Shown piece after piece: positions 9,779 to 22,721 of a stretch of 60,000 nucleotides of DNA (positions are counted from its first letter, which is position 1; the number at the start of each line of letters is the position of its first letter). The DNA is taken from positions 8,919,303-8,979,302 of the forward strand of contig NC_087075.1 in assembly GCF_026151205.1 (NCBI RefSeq), written 5' to 3'. Both the position numbers and the translations under genes were made by a program. Below the pieces are notes generated by a model. That model saw only the letters and a list, made by a program, of their open reading frames with translations, was not told where the DNA came from and did no database searches. The stretch comes from Bolinopsis microptera (Eukaryota > Ctenophora > Tentaculata > Lobata > Bolinopsidae).

Positions 9779-10161
9779 GAAAGGTCAAAAAAGTTACAGC
9801 CGTTTAAAGTTCCAGTTTAACATGTAATTACAGGTAAACCTCAAAATTGAGCGCGCGATATCTCAGAAGCGCAAGGTCAGATTTTGATCCGGTTTTTTTC
9901 TTTTTGTTCGTCTCCAGTAGCTATTATCAAATATGCAAAAACTACAAAAGTGCCATTTACCCCCCCCTCTGGCCTTAATGTTCACACAGTATCAGTTAAG
10001 CTTCTCAAACAAAAGGGGGACAACAAAGCTATTAAAAAAGGTGAGTAAGTTCTGCTATGTTGAACTACTAGAGCGGCTGGCAGACACGAGGCATCCAAGT
10101 GATCTGACGACTAGATACGACATCAAATAATAAGTATGCAGGCTTGAAGCACCGTGCGAGA

Positions 10162-13100
10162 CTACAGTAGGGGGGGGATCATGTTATTTTTTGTCCGTTT
10201 TTGTCCGTTAATTTTTGTCCGTTTTGAAAATATAGCTGCCAAACGGACAAAAACGGACAAAAACGGACAAAAATTGTAACTTTTGATTTAAATTTTCTCC
10301 ACAATTTGTAACAGGCTATCTGCAGAAATGGGTAGCCCGGTTAATGACCATGGTCCTTTCTCAAACTTTTAATCTTCAATTAGGCACAAAGAATAGTCTA
10401 CACATTTTTTAATAACATAAAAAGGGATGAAAAGTTTTATTACTGGAGAGTAAAACTTTGTTAAACACAAAGATTCTTGAGCACATTTTGAGTCAGACTC
10501 AAATGCGCTTAAAAACATTTTAGTATACGGTATAACAATAAATTATGTTAACAATAACACCAACAATAATTATAAATTGAACAAATTATTGAGAGATAAA
10601 AGAGAGGAAAAGGAGGAGGGGGGACTGAGGAGGGGGACTGAGGAGGGAGAGGAGGGGGGCTGAGGAGGAGTGAGACTGAGAAGGAGAACTGAGGAGGAGG
10701 AATGAATAGGAGGAGGAGAAGAAGGACTCAAGAGGAGGAGGACCCAAGAGGAGGAGGACCCAGGAAAAGGCCCCATGAGGAGGACTGGGGAGGAGGAGGA
10801 CGGATGAGGACTGATGAGGACTGATAAAGAGGACTAAGGACGAGGAGGAGGAGGAGGAGGAGGAGAAGGACTGATGAGGAGAAGGAGGTGTATGAGGAGG
10901 ATGAGGAGGAGAAAGGAGATAAAGGATGAGGATAAGGAGGACTGAGGAGGAGGACTGGTGAAGAGGACTGATGAGGAGGAGGACTGAGAAGGGGAGGACT
11001 TAGGAGGACTGACGAGGGGAGGACTTAGGAGGAAGAGGAGGATTGAGCAGGAGGACTGAGGAGTAGAAGGAGGAAGAAGACTGAGGAGGATCAGGAGGAC
11101 CCAGGAAGAGGAGGAAGAGGAGGAGGACTGAGGAGGAGAAGGAGGACCCAAGAGGAGGAACCAGGAAGAAGAGGAGGAGGACTGAGAAGGAGGAGTGAGA
11201 CTGAGAAGGAGAACTGAGGAGGAGGAATGAATAGGAGGAGGAGGAGAAGAAGGACTCAAGAGGAGGACTGAGGAGGAGGAGGACTAAGGAGAAGGATGAG
11301 GAGGAGGACCCAAGAGGAGGAGGACCCAGGAGGAGGAGGACCCAGGAAAAGGCCCCAAAAGGAGGACTGGGGAGGAGGAGGACTGATGAGGACTGATGAG
11401 GACTGATAAAGAGGACTAAGGACGAGGAGGAGGAGAAGGAGTGAGCAGTGAGGAGGAGGACTGATGAGGAGGAGGTGTATGAGGAGGATGAGGAGGAGAA
11501 AGGAGATGAAGGAAGGAGATGAAGGATGAGGATAAGGAGGACTGAGGAGGAGGACTGGTGAAGAGGACTGATGAGGAGGAGGACTGAGAATGGGAGGACT
11601 TAGGAGGACTGAGGAGGGGAGGACTTAGGAGGAAGAGGAGGATTGAGGAGGAGGAGGACTGAGGAGTAGAAGGAGAAAGAAGACTGAGGAGGATCAGGAG
11701 GACCCAGGAGGAGGAGGAAGAGGAGGAGGACTGAGGAGGAGAAGGAGGACCCAGGAGGAGGAACCAGGAAGAAGAGGAGAAGGAGGACTGAGAAGGAGGA
11801 CTGAGAAGGAGAAGGAGGACTGATGAGGAGGATGAGGATGAGGAGGAGGGTGACTGGGGAAAGGATTGAGGAGGAGGAAGACTGAGGAGGAGGAAGAGAA
11901 GAAGGACTGAGGAGGAGAAGGACTGAGGAGAAGGAAGAGGAGGAGGACCCAGGAGGAGGACCCAGGAGGAGGAGGACACAGGAAAAGGCCCCAGGAGGAG
12001 GAGGATGACTTGGGAGGAGGAGGACTGATGAGGACTGATGAGGAGGAGAAGTAAGTGGATGAAGAGGATGAGGAGGACTGAGGAGGAGGACTGGTGAGCA
12101 GAAGGAGGAGGACCCAGGAAGAGAAGGAGGAGGAGGAGGATAACTGAGGAGGAGGAGAAGGACTGAGGAGGAGAAGAGGGATCCAGGAGGAGAACCCAGG
12201 AGGAGGAGGAGGAGGACTGAGGAGGAGGACTAAGGAGAATGAGGACTGATGAGGAGGATGAGGAGGAGGGTGACTGGGGAAAGGACTGAGAAGGACTGAG
12301 GAGGAGAATGCGGACTGAGGAGGAGGAACCAGGAAAAGGAGGAGGAGGACTGAAGAGGAGGACTGAGAAGGCGAAGGAGGACTGATGAGGAGGATGAGGA
12401 TGAGGAGGAGGGTGACTGGGGGAGGACTGAGGAGGAGGGTGACTGGGGGAGGACTGAGGAATATGAGGAAAACTGAGGAGGAGGAGGAAGAGGAGAAGGA
12501 CTGAGGAGGAGAAGGACTGAGGAGGATGACTGAGGAGGAGGAGGACTGAGGAGGAGGAGGAGGAGGAGGAGGAGGAGGAGGAGGAGTGAATAGGAGGAGG
12601 GGGACTGGGCAGGACTGAGGAGGAGGACTGAGGAAAAGGATGAGGAGGAGGACTGAGAAGGAGGACTGAGCTGAGGAGGAGAACTGAGGACTGAGGAGGA
12701 AGAGGAGGAGGATGAAGAGGAGGTGGACCCAAGAGGAGGAGGACCCAGGAGGAGGACTCAGGAGGAGGAGGAGGATGACTGAGGAAGACTGAGGAGGAGG
12801 AGGAAGCATCTAAATATTATTTCCATTTTTGTTATTTTTTGTCCGTTTTTGTCTGTTTTTGTCCGTTTTTGTCCGCTCTATTTTTTGTCCGTTTTGATAA
12901 TATAGGGTTCCGAACGAAAAAAACGGATAAAAAACAGGATCCCCCTGGAGGAGGAGGAGAAGGATGACTGAGGAGGACTGAGAAGGAGGAGGACTGAGGA
13001 GTACTGAGGAGGATCGCTGAAGAGGATGGCTGAGGAGGATGGCTGAGGAGGATGACTGAGGAGGATGACTGAGAGGGAGGAGGAGGAGGACTGAGAAGGA

Positions 13101-13556
13101 GGAGGAGAAAGAGGACCCAGGAGGAGGACTCAGGAGAAAGAGGAGGAGGAGGACTCAGAAGGAGGAATGAGGAGGACTCAGAAGGAGGAATGAGAAGGAG
13201 GAGAACTGAGGAGGAGGAGGAGGAGGACTGAATAGGAGGAGGAGGGGGACTGGGGGAGGACTGAGGAGGAGGAGTACTGACGAAAAGGATGAGGAGGAGG
13301 ACTGAGGAGAAGGACTGAGGACTGAGGAGGAAGAGGAGGAGGAGGACCCAGGAGGAGGAGGACTGAGGAGGATGATGAGGACTGCAGAGGAGGAGGACTG
13401 AGGAGGACTGAGGAGGACTGAGGAGGATGGCTGAGGAGGATGGCTGAGGAGGAGGAGGAGAAGGTGGAAGAGGAGGAGGAGGAGGAGGAGGAGGAGGAGG
13501 AGGAGGAGGAGGAGGAGGAGGAGGAGGAGGAGGAGGAGGAGGAGGAGGAGGAGGAG

Positions 13557-13588
<32 letters not shown>

Positions 13589-13724
13589 TAAATGTTATTT
13601 CAATTTTTGTTATTTTTTGTCCGTTTTTGTCCGCTTTATTTTTTGTCCGTTTTGAAAATATAGCTGCCAAACGGACAAAAACGGACAAAAAAACATGAGC
13701 CCCCCCCCCCCCCCCCCTACAGTA
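10162..13724. mobile_element. Non-autonomous DNA element with oligo-G/C ends, filled with purine array
   Basis: The element (10170-13716) starts with eight G and ends with a run of C. It is flanked by an 8-bp direct repeat CTACAGTA at 10162-10169 and 13717-13724. Inside each end is a direct copy of a hairpin block made of repeated TTTTTGTCCG and its inverse around a GAAAATATAGCTGCC core (10183-10275 and 13605-13690). A third copy lies at 12829-12940. The rest is a GAGGA-rich array. Eight-base target duplications are typical of hAT elements. No transposase is present. Confidence 0.7.
10600..13581. repeat. Purine-strand GAGGA/CTGAGGAGGA array, two blocks
   Basis: Two blocks, 10600-12806 and 12946-13581, consist almost only of A and G on the plus strand. 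They have irregular units such as CTGAGGAGGAGGA and ACCCAGGAGGA. The second ends in a run of uninterrupted AGG triplets (about 13465-13580). Larger near-copies are visible within the first block: the 10834-11200 stretch resembles 11410-11770. The long Ser/Pro/Leu reading frames on the minus strand are by-products of the repeat. Confidence 0.95.
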
Positions 13725-14208
13725 GCTCTGATCCCGAATTACCAATTAATACGGATTAAGCAGCAGGAACCACCAGAAAAGAAGTAACCTTAATGTCTCC
13801 GACGGATCACTGGCTAATAGCTATAACCCAATCTTAGCATGTTCTCTATGTATTTTAATTACAGCCAAGTCATTGTACTGTTTTATCTCAAATGCAAACA
13901 TCGAATCAGTCTAATATTATAAATATTTTTAACTAATTACAACACTACAAATCTATTACATTTATTGAGAATTATGTAACGTGATGGATATATTTTAAAC
14001 GGGTCATATCCTGTTCAAACCCAGGATGCATTACACGAAGAATTTTTTGTAACTTTGTATGAAAAGCATTAATAAAGAACACTGCAACTGTCCTGAAAAT
14101 TTTGACGCAAAATGACCAATAATTCTTATTCTAATAACATATTGATGACTTGTACATTAAGCCATTGTTGAATAAACTCACTAAAATAAATGAACTTGTA
14201 AAACTCAC
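13725..14208. other. Non-coding, intron or flank of the caprin-like gene
   Basis: AT-rich sequence in which I find no exon. If the caprin-like gene continues leftward, this is intron, and the purine-array element lies inside the gene. Confidence 0.4.
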
Positions 14209-16876
14209 GTCATTAGAGATAGATTTGAACTGGGGTAGGAACTCTTTCAGCTGCTCCAGATTAGCCTCAACAAAAGGTAAACTGTGTACAGACGCCTGAA
14301 ATACGTTAAAATCAGGTACAACACAAATAGTGTAACAGTTCGTAGTAAAACCCCGATTTCCCGAGGTCATTTCCCTCCCCAAAATTGTGATCGACATGTA
14401 TAATATGTATTTCAAAATTCAAATAACTTTACATCCAATGTATTACAGTTACATTTAGAAAATACCACAATATCTCCTGTGAGGCAAAAAAGCATGGAAA
14501 ATGAGAAGGAAAAATGTTCGTGAGACTCAACACTACCAGACTGCAGCTAGAGTGAGAAAAATTATGTAAAACACTATAGCATAGCATTAGCAAAACATAT
14601 TTCGGCTGAACCAAAACACGGTGGTAAAACCATAATTACATTGGTGCCGAGTGAACAATCAAAATCCCGATTTACCGCCGATTTCTCCCCCTCCCCCTCC
14701 TGACTCCTCCACCTCCGCGGTAAATCGGGGTTTCACTATGTTTTACGGGACACTACAATCTACGTTGTAGATGTATAGAAGGGAAAGTCTAAACAAATCT
14801 TGATCTTTTAGAAGGTTCCTCATTTAGTCCTAAAATCAAGGTTTCCCGATCATTCGGCTGAGTCAACCGATTTTACACAGATGTGTAATGTTCACATCCT
14901 TAGCTCAGTCACTATACTAGGTAACACAGTTTAAGATGCATTCAAAATGTTCTATTTTTTCTTTCCACTGCAAATTTGATTATAATTCTATTTTCCAATC
15001 TTCACTACTCGAGACATATTATTATTATATATAAGTGAACTGTTCTAGGTTAGAAAAAGGGAATAATTATAATTGCTCAAAACCATCCTTCAAATTAACA
15101 CAGAAAGTTATGGACAATAACCATTCAAATATATCAGATACATCTGTACTTTAGTAAGGTACTTTAATAAGGTTAATTAACCATGCAGGAACAATCCTAC
15201 TCTGTCCTCCCCGGCCCGATTACATGCCCGTTTTAGCACCCACAAATTCTTTAAAACCGTTGAATATCCCTCAGTACAACCTATGTACCATGTTAATATG
15301 TAATTATGTGTAATAATATGTAATATGCTAATATGCAATAATGTAATTAGTGGAATAACAGTACAGGGAGTTCACTGTTCTTTTAGGTCTAAGTGTTTGA
15401 AAGTTTGATTACACGCACAGTGCTAGTAACTGGTAACTGGTGATGTGTACACAGTACATATTATATAGTAAGTGAGCTTGTGCAACGGCCGTTTCAGGAG
15501 TTACCGCTTGATTATTAAACTTGTTTGGGACGATCGTAATAAATAAATGACATGAAGTAAATAATTAAAATCAAGTAAATAATTAACATCAATTTTTATG
15601 TACAGCACGATAATCTTAGATGTGAATTTCTTCCCCACACATACTGATAGATAATGTAAAACAGGAGAGTGGTGCAGGATGAGATCTGGACAGAATGAAA
15701 GTGGCAAAACAAGCACGAAAAGTGACCACTGTGAGAGATCAGCAGTCAGATTATGGTTTACAGACGACAGACAAGGCACACACAATTCAAGGAGACGCCA
15801 AGTTTTTGATATAACTTTGTGAACAATAAAAAAGATATCAGTTATTTATCATCCTCAATCTTTTCGGCAGAGGAGGATAAATTACTAAAACCCTCCAAAT
15901 TATGTTCTACACCCCCATAAAACCTCCTAGTATCCTGTAGTAGTCACTATGTATAACTACCCTTCCTCTTCCCCTTGTCCTCATCTCCTTTACAGCAGTA
16001 CTTACAACTTGGTCAGAGTCAAGAATCTTTCCGCCTTTCTTCTGATCCACGAGAACTAGGATCTTGGTCTGAAACGGAATTGTTATGTTAATCTTTGCTG
16101 GAAAGATAGTAACTTACAATGTATTACATGACAAATTGAGTGATTACACAGGATTAAGATGATCCCGATTCTGTTGACTGCTTGATTGTTACTTTGTACT
16201 GGCTGGGAATGTTAGAGATAATAATGCTTGTTTTCACCAGAATGTGTCAGTGACACAGACTGTATCTGCGATCCAGGGCATGCTCATCATGAACTATTTA
16301 TAAATGATAGAGCTATCGAAAGGTTGAGGGATATAGAGATAAATCTCTAGAAATAGGTGATAAATGTAATCATTTAGCCAGACGAGAGCATAGTTTAGCA
16401 TTGTGAATCTAACAGCAACAATTCATGGCAAAGGAAGCTTCGAGACGTAATGCTAGGAGTGAATCTTGGGGACTATTTACTATACTAAACTAAGCGTTGT
16501 ACGGTTGTACGATTTGCGAGAGGCTGCCTAAAATAATTAGATGTGACACTAGAGAAGCAGCAAATCGTGGGGCAAATTTCAGAAGTTGAAACATACGAAT
16601 AACGATTCATATGAGACCAACGGACGGACAAATACGACTGATACTTACTCTTCGTTTCTCAAGGTTTCTTATCTTCTTTTCGACCACTCCAGAGAATTTG
16701 TCAAGCCCGTCAGGGGAATCATTCGGCATCCCCTTAGCAGGGTTCAAAACAGAAGGCATGTAGAAGGTTTCAAAAGCTCGCCCAGCTAAACGATAAATTC
16801 GTAATGTAACACGAGGTGCGCGCTCCTCAGCGATAATGGACCCTGCTAGCGCTCGATCCGAAAAAGATTTCATCAT
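14209..16876 (-). CDS. CAPRIN: Caprin-like RNA-binding protein, N-terminal exons (partial)
   Basis: Three minus-strand exons splice in frame: 16876-16649, 16068-16006 and 14295-14209, all with GT donors and AG acceptors. Joined, they give EKKIRNLEKRR, then TKILVLVDQKKGGKILDSDQV, then a helix with NLEQLKEFLPQF. This follows the caprin HR1 pattern of DKKLRNLEKKK, then GERLNQDQ, then an NLE-FAKEL helix. Caprins bind mRNA in cytoplasmic RNA granules and work with G3BP. The start could be the ATG at 16876 or the later one at 16759, which would give a length closer to the family. The rest of HR1 and the C-terminus are not found to the left, where the purine element lies. The gene is divergent to RBX1. 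Confidence 0.65.
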
Positions 16877-18462
16877 TGCACATAGTGTAAACGCGCGGCA
16901 GTAAAACGCAAATACCTATAATTTAAAAATTAATAAATTAAAAGTAAAATTTCTAAAACCATTTTGATTCTTAATTTTCCAAAATAGAATTAATTGATCG
17001 TGCGATTAAGAATAACGGTCAAACAAATAATGCAGCGCTACAGTATTTGATATTTGTCATTATAAATTGATACGTATAACAGCAATTAAATAAATAAATA
17101 AATGTAATGCACTATTTGCATGCGCTTAAATATATTTTTAATGTTTATAATTTTTATTTTTTCATAGTTCTGTGGTAAATGCAATAAACAATATTTAAAT
17201 TTTAATCTAAATTGATCACGAGGTTTAAAATAATAAATAAATGTATAACATTCATTTTGTCATTTATAACAAAAACAAAATACAATGGTTTAGACTTTAG
17301 TAATTAATTAAAAGGGTGATTGGAAATTGATAAATTATTTAGTTGACAAAAAACAAAATAAAAGTTAATTATAGCTTGGATAATAGAATGCTATAAATAC
17401 GAAATGATTATACTCTTTGCTCAGTGCTAAATAAAGAGCGCCGCGCATATTTTAGTTTGATCATACTAGAAGAATCGAGCGCTACCTTAATTCTCAGATA
17501 ACAAGTATAGTATACAAATTACAACTACGTGTTCAGCGTAACCCAAATTTAGTGCTCTAATTTGTATTGTATTCCTGATATGCATTCCTAGCTCTGTCTT
17601 CTGCAGTTCAGGTGTTTGGATATAGTACTGTGCGTGATACTTTGACCTGATATAGTCAGTGGTCATTAAAATGCGTGATTTTCGCGATTTGCAATAATAT
17701 AATTTGGGAAATATTCAAATGGTTGTAACTTGTAACTTATGATTTGATCAATCGCCTTTAATATGTAATACAAAAAGTAACATTTTTCGAAAGTCGTGAA
17801 ATTATTGAGATATCTGGGATCTATGAAGGTCTGTTACGTGACAGTGATGTAAAATTACCTATCAAATAAGCAGTGGCACCATCTTATGGGGGCGCAAAAT
17901 CGTCGTTTGAATGTGGGACAATTTGAAAAACTTAACTGAGGTGCTCGCACGTTTTGCTCTAGAAACACACTTTTTTAAAGATTTTACCGGCATATCCTCT
18001 AAAATCACCTAATTTGTTCAATTTTAGGAAGGGGCGCCAAAACGTTACGCCACTGCAAATAAGGGAAATAAATGTTTATCATTTTTCCTAAAATCTCTGC
18101 TATGTAAGTCTGTACTGTGCTCTGCTGCTTCACACCACTTATTGATCCTCCTAATCGTCAGGGCCTTTAGGCTGCGGTTCCATGTTGATTTAGTAGTACT
18201 TCCAATTCTTACTAGGTTGCTGTCCATTCTGTGAAGCAGGCAGGGTACACAATTATAGTTTGCTTGGTAAGTGCTTCACTGTGGGAAGGTAGTTACTGGG
18301 TTCACTTAGAGTCTATTACTCTTCTAGTGTCTCATTTTATCTGTACCATGTCAATTATTAACCATTCATTCTGTATGTGCACGAAAATTTATTTCAATCA
18401 ATGAGTTTTTGTATAATCTAAATCCTAACTGAGCCTCCATATATTCAATAGTTCTACAAAAA
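16877..18462. promoter_or_regulatory. Divergent intergenic region between the caprin-like gene and RBX1
   Basis: About 1.6 kb of AT-rich DNA with no supported gene. It must contain the promoters of both flanking genes, which point away from each other. I recognise no specific site. Confidence 0.4.
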
Positions 18463-19101
<639 letters not shown>

Positions 19102-19773
19102 ACATCATTACTTCAGTGTTGTTACCACCATGAAGTTGCCTTGGGGTGTTGAGCCTTGTATGATAGTTTGTGAGAGAAACCAAATGAATTGAATGGGTTC
19201 TGAAAATATGATATCAAAGGGTATCAAGGGAAAATGAAATCATTTATTGCTAATTCTACTGTATGGGACGTAAATCGGGAAAATGGGAACTTTTTTTAAA
19301 AGGGGAAAATGTCCCATACTAATTCCATGACTTTCTGGATTATGTTTTCAAGATAAGATTGAAAGTTATTATTTATGCAACAAGGGAAGTTGTTTTAATT
19401 TAATCAGAACTTGCCTGAATATATCAACAGCTTAATATTATGTAGGTATCATTCTGCAAAAACGAAAAGTAATGCATGTAATTTGTATATTTTCAGTTGT
19501 ATTTTTCTATCTTATTACAATTTGATGCTATTTATTCTGCATTTTCTGTTCATTTATGATTATAGCTTAAATGACGAGTTAACATCAATTCTAATAATTG
19601 ACCATAACATGGCACGCTGTATTATGTAGGTGGGATGTAGGTATACATAACAATTCAAAAAAGTATCTATGGAAGCGAATGGGTGATTAAGTTTAGCTTT
19701 TTCGGCCCAGAAAATATGATTGAAATGACTCTGATTAATATCATGATATTGTGTTATAGCAGTGCAGTCAGGA
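19102..19773. other. Intergenic region between RBX1 and NUP50
   Basis: AT-rich DNA that holds the RBX1 3' end and the NUP50 promoter. I see no further gene or repeat. Confidence 0.5.
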
Positions 19774-22721
19774 ATGAGTAAACGGGTTGCAGACAAAGAG
19801 CTCACAGACAGAAATTGGCAAGACGAGGAGGAGGAGGAGGAGGCAGGAGTGTTTGCAAAGGCTGCAGACAATGTCATCAAACAACGAGTGTAAGTCAGCT
19901 TTTAGGGGCCATAATCGTCTTGATTTGCAATCGAACTCTATTCTGTTCTACAGCCCGATCAGAGGATCGAAATTTGATAACAATACTGTGATCTTAAAGT
20001 CCTTATCTAAGATGTATTTTGCTATCTACAGAATCAAGACTGCTAAAAGAAGAGCCCCTGCAAGTGCTAATGGTGACAGTGTAAGTACTGTGTTATCTCT
20101 TTGTCGCTGTTTATCCGGTCTCTAAATGAGGGTCATATTGAATGATGTGGTCTTAGAAACATCTTTCATACGTTTGTAATTAATTACTAATCATTTCAGA
20201 AAGCTGGTCTATTTACTGGATTTTCCGGTTTCGCCGGTTTCCCACCGGCACCTGCTCCCAGCCTCAATATTCAACCCAGTTTAACTTTCCCTAAAATCAA
20301 TGTCACTAACGGCGACACCAAGCAATTGTTCACTTTCGGAGCAAAAAGCACAGACTCAGAAACTCCGGTTGAGGAACAGAAGGTTGAAAGTACGTCAAAC
20401 AATCCCATCACAGTCTCAGCTGGTATGGATAAAAAACAATCCAGCGAGACCTCATTACCAAAATCAGAAGCAGATGCCAAACCTGCTGACAATGACGTTT
20501 TCTTGAAAAAACTGAAGAAACTAAATCAGTCTGTGCTCAAGTTTGCTAAGGAGCATGTGGATAAAAATCCGTTTGTAATTCTCACGACAGTATTTAGTGA
20601 CTATGAGAAGCACCTGAAAAAGATTCAGAGCGATCAGACAGTCCAGGAATCTTCCCCTGAGTTCAAACTGTCCAACAGCGCACCAAAAGAAGAGAGCCCC
20701 ACCAAAGTAGACAGTTCCTCAAGCGACGAAGTAAAAGTAGTGGAACCAGTATCCGAGACAGTTGAGCCCGTGAAACCAGCATCAAACCCATTTTCATTCA
20801 GCACGTCAACAGCAGCCACCCCCGCGTTCTCATTCGGCGCAGCGTCCACCACACCTAAGTGGTCGTTTGGTTCGAGTGAGGGGAACAGCACGGGATTCAG
20901 CTTTAAACCAACCACATCCGCAGCAGATAGTACTCAACCCAGTAGTGGGGGTTTTAGTTTTAAACCTTCCTCTGCTTCTAATACTCCGGGTAATTCCTTG
21001 TTTGGGAAACCTGTCGGATCAACGTCTTTCACAGGTAATTATATTCGGGAAAATCTTTTATTTACTCGATTTTGGTTGAATGTTTGTCTATAACAAACAA
21101 TTTTGCTATCTTACAAAAGTACAAACAAATCTGCTATGTGAACAATTTAAAATTACTAGAACTGCACTATAATATTTTCATCTCCAGGGTTTGGAGGGTT
21201 AGTGGGAAAACCAGCCGACTCAACAGAGCAGAAAGAAGAAGAGAAACCAGCTGAGGATGAGACACCACCTCAACCTGAAAAGGTAGGTAGTTTGTGTAAT
21301 TTGTTCCGACACGCACTCACACCACCAGAATAATTGAAAATGTTCAAATCTTTACTGATGCTGTTAGAAAGTCATCGCTAAGGTTTAAAATGTCAATTAA
21401 GTACATTACTTTTAAATGTTTAAAATGTCTACTAAGTTCACCAATAATAAACTATTAAAAAGTCCTATTTTGAACATTAACTCAGGTAGATCACGTAGAT
21501 AAGGAAGCTCTGTACCACATCAAGTGTAAACTCTTCCTGAAGTCTGGAGACAGCTGGAACGAGAAGGGACTGGGTATTGCTAATCTTAAGGAGTGTAACG
21601 GAAAGGTACTGTGATGTGTGATGTGTGATGTGTGATGTGTGATGTGTGATGTGTGATGTGTGATGTGTGATGTGTGATGTGTGATGTGTGATGTGTGATG
21701 TGTGATGTGTGATGTGTGATGTGTGATGTGTGATGTGTGATGTGTGATGTGTGATGTGTGATGTGTGATGTGTGATGTGTGATGTGTGATGTGTGATGTG
21801 TGATGTGTGATGTGTGATGTGTGGTGTGTGGTGTGTGGTGTGTGATGTGTGGTGTGTGGTGTGTGGTGTGTGGTGTGTGGTGTGTGGTGTGTGGTGTGTG
21901 GTGTGTGGTGTGTGGTGTGTGATGTGTGATGTGTGATGTGTGATGTGTGATGTGTGATGTGTGATGTGTGATGTGTGATGTGTGATGTGTGATGTGTGAT
22001 GTGTGATGTGTGATGTGCGATGTGCGATGTGCGATGTGCGATGTGCGATGTGCGATGTGGGATGTGTGATGTGTGATGTGCGATGTGTGATGTGTGATGT
22101 GTGATGTGGGATGTGTGATGTGTGATGTGTGATGTGTGATGTGTGATGTGTGATGTGTGATGTGTGATGTGCGTCTACTGTTATATGGAATTTTGGTTGA
22201 CAATCGGGAGCAGATGTTAGTTGAGTTGGAACAAATCATATTCCTTTATGTCTATTATTCAGTACCAGTTATCACGTGATATCACACCACACTCATGTCC
22301 AGGTTCAGCTGCTAATAAGGAACGACACTACGATGGGAACAGTGATTCTGAACACACTGCTCCATGAGAACATGCCTGTTAGCAAAAGCGGCAAGAACGG
22401 CTTGTTGATGGTCGTCACTGGAGAGGTAGGTGTCATAAGTCATTTAGTTGATACTAAATTAACATGACTTAAGATCACGTGATTGAATATACTGTCCATT
22501 AATAACCATAATAAATATACATGCTCTTGTTAACTGGCCAATACGTTATCAAATATACATATTATAACTTCCCGGATACCCATAACTAGTCTCGCTTAAT
22601 TACTTAATTTCAGGACGAAAAAATAGAAACTTACCTGTGTCGAGTGAATAAAGACAAAGTCGAGGAGTTCTACGATAAACTCACAGAGTATAAGAAAGGA
22701 GCGCCTTCTGCAACAGAGTAG
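19774..22721 (+). CDS. NUP50: Nucleoporin NUP50
   Basis: Seven exons keep frame to give 481 residues (human 468): 19774-19889, 20032-20080, 20200-21034, 21188-21282, 21486-21605, 22303-22425 and 22614-22721. The start MSKRVADKELTDRNW matches the importin-alpha-binding N-terminus. A Lys-rich patch KTAKRRAP follows. The large third exon holds FG-type repeats (FTFGAK, FSFGAA, WSFGSS, FSFKP, SLFGKP). Exons 5-7 form a C-terminal Ran-binding domain starting LYHIKCKLFLKSGDSWNEKGLG. NUP50 sits on the nuclear side of the pore and helps importin release cargo. Intron 5 carries a 7-bp satellite. The large exon also opens in other frames, which are shadows. Confidence 0.95.
21606..22171. repeat. Heptamer satellite (TGTGATG)n in NUP50 intron 5
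   Basis: About 80 copies of TGTGATG start at the splice donor. A central block has the TGTGGTG variant (about 21820-21925), and some TGCGATG copies lie near 22015-22085. The donor itself, GTACTGTGATG, runs straight into the array. Because 7 is not a multiple of 3, all frames read through and give a spurious Thr/His/Ser/Ile frame on the minus strand. Confidence 0.97.

Noticed and set aside
9933-10130. 65-codon plus-strand frame that looked like an exon with a GTGAGTAAG donor
   Set aside because: No matching exon or family found, and it is bordered by repeats.
10570-13745. Long minus-strand frames rich in Ser, Pro and Leu, and a poly-Glu frame on the plus strand
   Set aside because: They are translations of the purine array. 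Two or three frames are open at once, and composition is fixed by the repeat.
21586-22239. 217-codon minus-strand frame of Thr-His-Ser-Ile repeats
   Set aside because: It is the heptamer satellite in NUP50 intron 5 read in frame. No independent coding signal.
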